Below are positions 22,103 to 25,607 of a stretch of 25,607 nt of DNA, in pieces. The translations under genes were made by a program, and so were the position numbers. Source of the DNA: JBGPHT01 sp041484525 (lineage in GTDB: Bacteria > Acidobacteriota > Terriglobia > Bryobacterales > Bryobacteraceae); contig JBGPHT010000105.1 of NCBI GenBank assembly GCA_041484525.1, positions 1 through 25,607 on the forward strand. Direction: 5' to 3'. The notes beneath the pieces are model-generated. The model saw only the letters and a program-made list of their open reading frames with translations. It did not search any database and was not told the DNA's origin. How positions within the stretch are numbered: position 1 is the first letter of the stretch; every line of letters starts with the position of its first letter.

Positions 22103-24150
22103 AAACCGCCGCACCAGAACGCGTCGACCTGCCGGTATCGGGGATGACGTGCGCCGCCTGCGCCCGCACCATCGAGCGTACGCTGGCGCGCACGCCGGGC
22201 GTCGAGAGCGCGCGCGTGAATTTCGCCACCAACACGGCGACGGTTGAGTACGATCCGGCGCGGGTGAAGGTGGGCGATTTCGTCGGCGCCATCGAAGGGC
22301 TGGGATACGGTGTTCCGCAGACTGCCCAGGCGCCAGATGCCGAGGAGCCAGGCTACCGCCGGCGCCTAATCGTGGCGGCGGTGTTCGCCTTACCGGTGGT
22401 GGTGCTGGGAATGTCGCATGGCAGCCCGATGCTGCAATTGGCGCTCTCGCTGCCGGTGGTTTTCTACTCCGGAGCGCCATTCTATCTGGGCGCGTGGAAG
22501 GCATTGCGGCACGGCTCGGCCAACATGAACACGTTGATCGCTCTGGGCACGGGCGCGGCGTTCGTGTACTCGGTCTATGAGACGCTGCGCGGCGGCCACG
22601 AGGTCTACTTCGAAGCCGCGGCGGTGATCATCGCGCTCATCCTGACGGGCCGGATGCTCGAGGCGCGGGCGCGGCGTAAGGCGTCGGCTGCCATCCGCGG
22701 TCTCATGGATCTTCAGCCGCCCACCGCGCGCGTGCTCCGCGACGGCGCCGAAGTGGAGGCGCCCGTCGAAGAGGTACGGATCGGGGACATCGTGGTGGTG
22801 CGGCCGGGCGAGCGCATCCCCGTGGACGGCGCGGTGCTCGCCGGCGAATCCGCGGTGGATGAATCCATGCTGACCGGCGAGAGCCTGCCGGTCGACAAGG
22901 CAATGGGCGCCACGGTATTCGCGGGCACCATCAACCTCTCCGGGAGTTTCCGGTACGAGGCGAAAAAGGTGGGACGCGGCACAGTGCTGCAGCAGATGAT
23001 CGAGATGGTGAAGCAGGCGCAGGGCTCGCGCGCGCCGGTGGCACGGCTGGCCGACGTGGTGAGCGGCTACTTCACCGTCGGCGTGTTGATTGCGGCACTG
23101 ATCGCGTTCGCGGTGTGGCTGTTCCTCGCGCCATTCTCGACCGCGATGGTGAACGCGGTGGCGGTGCTGATCATCGCCTGCCCGTGCGCGCTGGGCCTGG
23201 CGACCCCGACCGCCATCATGGTCGGGACGGGACGCGGCGCCGAGCGCGGCATCCTCATCAAAGGGGGCGAGGCGCTTGAGATGGCGCACCGCATCGATAC
23301 CGTGGTGCTCGACAAAACCGGAACCATCACGCGCGGCCGGCCGCGGGTCACCGCCATCACGCCCGCGCCCGGCTGGAACGAAGACGATCTACTGCGCGTA
23401 GCGGCTTCCGCGGAACGCTACTCGGAGCACCCGATTGCGAAGGCGATCCTCGACGCTGCCGCCGAGCGCGGTGTGACGATTGAAGACGCCACGAGTTTTT
23501 CGGCGCTGACCGGCCAGGGCGTGCGGGCGGTTGTGGCCGGCCGGGAAGTTCTGGCGGGACGCACCGCGGGCAGCCCGGACGTGAGCATCACGGTCGATGG
23601 CGCGGCGGCCGGCACCATCCGCGTCGCCGACACGGTGAAGCCCGAAGCCGCAGCCGCCGTACGCCGCCTGCGCGACATGGGGCTTGACGTTTGGATGCTG
23701 ACCGGCGACAACCGCGCCGTCGCCGAGTCTGTGGCGCGCGAGGCCGGGATCGATCGGGTGCTCGCCGAGATCCTGCCCGATCAGAAGCTAGCCGAAATAC
23801 AGAGGCTGCAGGCGGCGGGCAAGCGTGTCGCGATGGCGGGCGACGGCATCAACGATGCGCCCGCACTGGCGCAAGCCGACCTCGGGATCGCGATGGGCTC
23901 GGGGACTGATATCGCCATGGAGGCCGGCGACATCACGCTGATGCGCGACGATCTCAACGGCGTTCCGGATGCGATCGAACTCGGCCGGCGGACCATGCGG
24001 ATCATCCGGCAGAACCTCTTCTGGGCGTTCGCGTACAACACGCTGGGAATTCCGTTCGCGGCGCTGGGGCTCCTGTCGCCGATGGTGGCCTCGGCCGCGA
24101 TGGCGCTCTCGAGTGTGACGGTGGTGACGAACAGCTTGCGGCTGCGATAG
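22099..24150 (+). CDS. copA: Cu(I)-exporting P1B-type ATPase
   Basis: A 683-residue membrane ATPase that exports Cu(I) from the cytoplasm. It has one N-terminal HMA domain (GMTCAAC, Cys18 and Cys21), eight predicted membrane helices, the actuator TGES, the ion-site CPC (361-363), the phosphorylation DKTG (Asp405), SEHP of the nucleotide domain, and GDGINDAP (581-588). The final helices carry the YN and MALSS residues of copper-type pumps. It is short for the family; a stretch in the nucleotide domain after REVLAG is about 22 residues shorter than in Bacillus CopA, removing a helix and its EGKT. All catalytic motifs remain. It overlaps copZ by four bases, so the pair is one unit. No CueR or CopY-type regulator is visible here. 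Confidence 0.93.
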   Translation: MKTAAPERVDLPVSGMTCAACARTIERTLARTPGVESARVNFATNTATVEYDPARVKVGDFVGAIEGLGYGVPQTAQAPDAEEPGYRRRLIVAAVFALPVVVLGMSHGSPMLQLALSLPVVFYSGAPFYLGAWKALRHGSANMNTLIALGTGAAFVYSVYETLRGGHEVYFEAAAVIIALILTGRMLEARARRKASAAIRGLMDLQPPTARVLRDGAEVEAPVEEVRIGDIVVVRPGERIPVDGAVLAGESAVDESMLTGESLPVDKAMGATVFAGTINLSGSFRYEAKKVGRGTVLQQMIEMVKQAQGSRAPVARLADVVSGYFTVGVLIAALIAFAVWLFLAPFSTAMVNAVAVLIIACPCALGLATPTAIMVGTGRGAERGILIKGGEALEMAHRIDTVVLDKTGTITRGRPRVTAITPAPGWNEDDLLRVAASAERYSEHPIAKAILDAAAERGVTIEDATSFSALTGQGVRAVVAGREVLAGRTAGSPDVSITVDGAAAGTIRVADTVKPEAAAAVRRLRDMGLDVWMLTGDNRAVAESVAREAGIDRVLAEILPDQKLAEIQRLQAAGKRVAMAGDGINDAPALAQADLGIAMGSGTDIAMEAGDITLMRDDLNGVPDAIELGRRTMRIIRQNLFWAFAYNTLGIPFAALGLLSPMVASAAMALSSVTVVTNSLRLR

Positions 24151-24177
24151 ACGGCTGCTCCCTCGGCCATCGCCCGT

Positions 24178-25024
24178 TCATCGCGGCACCAGCTTGATTT
24201 CCACTCTGCCAGCCCCGGCCTTGCAATCAGGAGCCAGCGTAGCGCTAATAGAAGGGGCGGCCGGTGTACCGCGCACTTGTCTACTGCGGGTGCCGGTTCG
24301 TTCGCGGTCATAGTCGCCACGAAACGATTCCGCACTCCGGCTTTGCAATCGTGAGTGACCCCGAGATCTTGTTCGCCGTCTGGTTGAGCGACCAAGTTCC
24401 GCCGGTCTCGGGGTCGGACCAACTTCCGCTGACGGCCTTACAATCTACCGCCGACGCAGTCCAGGTAGTTTTGGGAGACGCTGGCGTCGCGGCCGGACAG
24501 CTCCGATCAGCCGGCCATGGCCGCGCCGGTGCTTCAGGTTGTGCGGCGGGCACGGTCCAACTACCAACGTCGCCAGCGGGACTCGCATGTCTCCGGGCGT
24601 CCACAATCTCCAGAAACATTCAATGCGGTCCGGCGAACTGGGCGGGGTTAAACCTGACCGCGAATTGCACGGTCAAAGTGGTGGCACCGGACACTTGAGC
24701 ATTCGAGCAACCGGAAAGGAGGCATCGATTGTTCCAGAGTGAGTCATTCCCACCGGCGGCGATTGGTCCCAAGTATTTGCCGGCTTGATCTGAAAGCAAA
24801 TACAGACTCCTGGTGCTTGCCTCGTACCGCACGACGCATCGATTCGTCCTGATAGCCGCGCTCGCCTGGAAGTGTAGGCGGGTCCGATCGAGGTCAGCCC
24901 TACCGTTCTCAATTGAAAATTCCGCAGTAAAAACTTGGGCCGAACCTTCTCCAGCGGAGGGATTCACGGATACTACTCGAGGGCCCGACATAGACGGCTG
25001 GAGGACATGGAGGGCTTGGTGCAA
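24178..25024 (-). pseudogene. Decayed secreted repeat-domain protein (in-frame stop and frameshift)
   Basis: The minus strand carries remnants of a secreted domain I recall as common in Solibacter-type genomes: RVVSVNPSAGEGSAQVF, SLYLLSDQAGKYLGP, and FNPAQFAGPH before a TGA (24622-24620). The same frame resumes at once with MFLEIVDARRHASPAGDVG and WTVP, matching the usual FAGxKNIYxEAxD...GTWTVP, so the TGA interrupts a domain. It continues ISGSLTIAKPECGIVSW, then shifts by one base near 24310-24350 into a frame reading GDYDRERTGTR to a final EIKLVPR and TGA at 24178. The frame is closed upstream at 25039-25037, so the 5' part is lost or in another frame. GC is lower than in the neighbours. 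Two independent lesions argue for a pseudogene. Confidence 0.7.
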
Positions 25025-25300
25025 AACTGCGGCAGCCTAGCTTAGGTAATTCGTTTCATCAAGTCCAGCGATCCGAGCTCTCTCTTTCCGACCGAAGAGG
25101 AAACCTTGCACGTATACGATCCGTCCCCGCCGTGCGCCATAAAGCTCGCTGGCAGGTAGGCAACATAACCACTCGAAGGGTCTTGCCCGCCGATGTTCAA
25201 CTCCAGCAATCCCGGCCTTCGTGTTTCTTCATCATAGTTTGCCGGATATTGCTTTGGCTCACACCTGCCGAATCGGTCACATTCCTTCCAGACGCCAATT

Positions 25301-25414
25301 TCACGCCTTCCGCGTAGTTTCCCGCTGACCCTTGGAAGTCGCGATTGAACCAGGATCATCCAGCAGATGCGGACATTTGGCCTTGAACTCGCTTGCTGCG
25401 ATGCGGTGCTCCAT
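25301..25414 (-). pseudogene. Phd/YefM-type antitoxin fragment
   Basis: A 37-codon frame beginning at ATG 25414 reads MEHRIAASEFKAKCPHLLDD. This is the N-terminal DNA-binding segment of Phd/YefM/PrlF-like antitoxins (typically ISASEFKAKCLxLLDEV). After about residue 20 the similarity fades (PGSIATSKGQ is a poor trace of the usual GEPIVITKRG) and the frame closes at TGA 25301. Normal antitoxins are about 70-90 residues, so this is truncated. No toxin reading frame follows. An AT-rich near-palindrome and a TATAAG box lie upstream, as expected of an autoregulated toxin-antitoxin promoter. Confidence 0.5.
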
Positions 25415-25425
25415 ATCGTCATCTT

Positions 25426-25439
25426 ATAACCTAGATTAT
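25426..25439. promoter_or_regulatory. AT-rich near-palindrome upstream of the antitoxin fragment
   Basis: ATAACCTAGATTAT is a 14-base inverted repeat with one mismatched pair. On the minus strand TATAAG (25429-25424) overlaps it and ends 9 bases before the ATG at 25414, so the palindrome would sit on the -10 of a near-leaderless promoter. This is the place expected for antitoxin autorepression, but no functional antitoxin is left. Confidence 0.35.
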
Positions 25440-25607
25440 GCACGGAACGGGACTTGGCGCTCCTGTTAACGTGAGCAGCGGCGCGGCTGCCGGGTTGCTG
25501 GGCTGAATCTGCTCTGATCGTCCCTTTAGTAAGTCAACGAACGCTTCCGTCCTCCCATTTCCCTGGATTTCCGGTTCTGCCTGGCAGCAACTTCTTGCGG
25601 CTATGTC
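25431..25607 (-). CDS. Possible 3' end of a gene entering from the right edge
   Basis: The minus strand is open from the window edge to TAG 25433-25431, 58 codons, with a plausible composition (EPEIQGNGRTEAFVDLLKGR, then a Pro/Ala-rich tail). No family is recognised and the other two frames close quickly. It may be a real C-terminus or chance, given the degraded surroundings. Confidence 0.2.
   Translation of the reverse strand, partial: DIAARSCCQAEPEIQGNGRTEAFVDLLKGRSEQIQPSNPAAAPLLTLTGAPSPVPCII

Larger units (their letters stand above)
25042..25443 (-). other. Open minus-strand frame, unassigned, in the degraded region
   Basis: A 133-codon frame from GTG 25443 to a stop at 25042-25044. Its downstream half contains NIGGQDPSSGYVAYLPASF and GDGSYTCKVSSS, which looks like an Ig-like beta-sandwich and may be the lost 5' portion of the pseudogene in another frame. 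Its upstream half overlaps the antitoxin-like fragment in a different frame and may be chance. No ribosome-binding site or signal peptide is seen. I do not recognise a family. Confidence 0.3.

Noticed and set aside
24151..24177. Gap between copA and the pseudogene as a terminator
   Set aside because: No stem followed by a T-run is visible in these 27 bases.
1..25607. tRNA, rRNA, CRISPR arrays or complete insertion sequences
   Set aside because: No cloverleaf, rRNA-like segment, regular direct repeats, or transposase frame was seen by eye; a covariance search could still find a short RNA.

Overview
The window reads as chromosomal DNA of an Acidobacteriota bacterium, most likely of the Solibacter/Bryobacter type. 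The diagnostic genes are an orphan duplicated FtsX/MacB-type permease of the ADOP family (ADOP stands for acidobacterial duplicated orphan permease), a very long Asp-box (VPS10/sortilin-like) secreted protein, a secreted tricorn-like S41 protease, and a decayed copy of a secreted repeat domain that I recall from Solibacter-like genomes. GC content is high in most of the window (a hand count gives 45/60 for 16261-16320) and drops at the right end (30/60 for 25201-25260).

Layout. 1-116 is the 5' end of a DUF6788-type gene on the minus strand, behind a palindromic promoter. 275-1880 carries a YbaK-type deacylase, a 50-residue single-pass membrane protein and a tandem UspA protein. 1908-7326 is a plus-strand run: secreted amidohydrolase, secreted tricorn-like protease, ribokinase-family sugar kinase. 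7320-10077 is a minus-strand pair, a kynureninase-like PLP enzyme followed by a secreted D-aminoacylase. Divergent from it is a CBM9-like protein (10103-10903), then the giant Asp-box protein (10957-14223). 14233-15132 (minus) is a secreted double NTF2-like protein, divergent from the ADOP permease (15296-17722). 17768-21869 holds a Rieske oxygenase convergent with a minus-strand pair: a GNAT protein and a kinase plus aminotransferase-fold phospho-lyase fusion. 21887-24150 is a copZ-copA copper export pair with an ATGA overlap. 24178-25607 is degraded sequence: a pseudogene with an in-frame TGA and a frameshift, and a fragment of a Phd/YefM-type antitoxin.

How the genes work together. The left half looks like peptide and amino-acid scavenging: secreted protease, two secreted amidohydrolases (one of the D-aminoacylase type) and a kynureninase-like enzyme. 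The Rieske oxygenase with the kinase/phospho-lyase fusion suggests breakdown of a hydroxylated or quaternary amine. The copper pair is a separate homeostasis unit. Many genes have a TACA(A/C)T box just upstream of the start codon or divergent starts only 17-25 bases apart, which suggests leaderless or very short-leader transcripts. The most interesting part of the window is the Rieske/GNAT/kinase-phospho-lyase cluster; nothing else here looks like an undescribed defence or mobile system.
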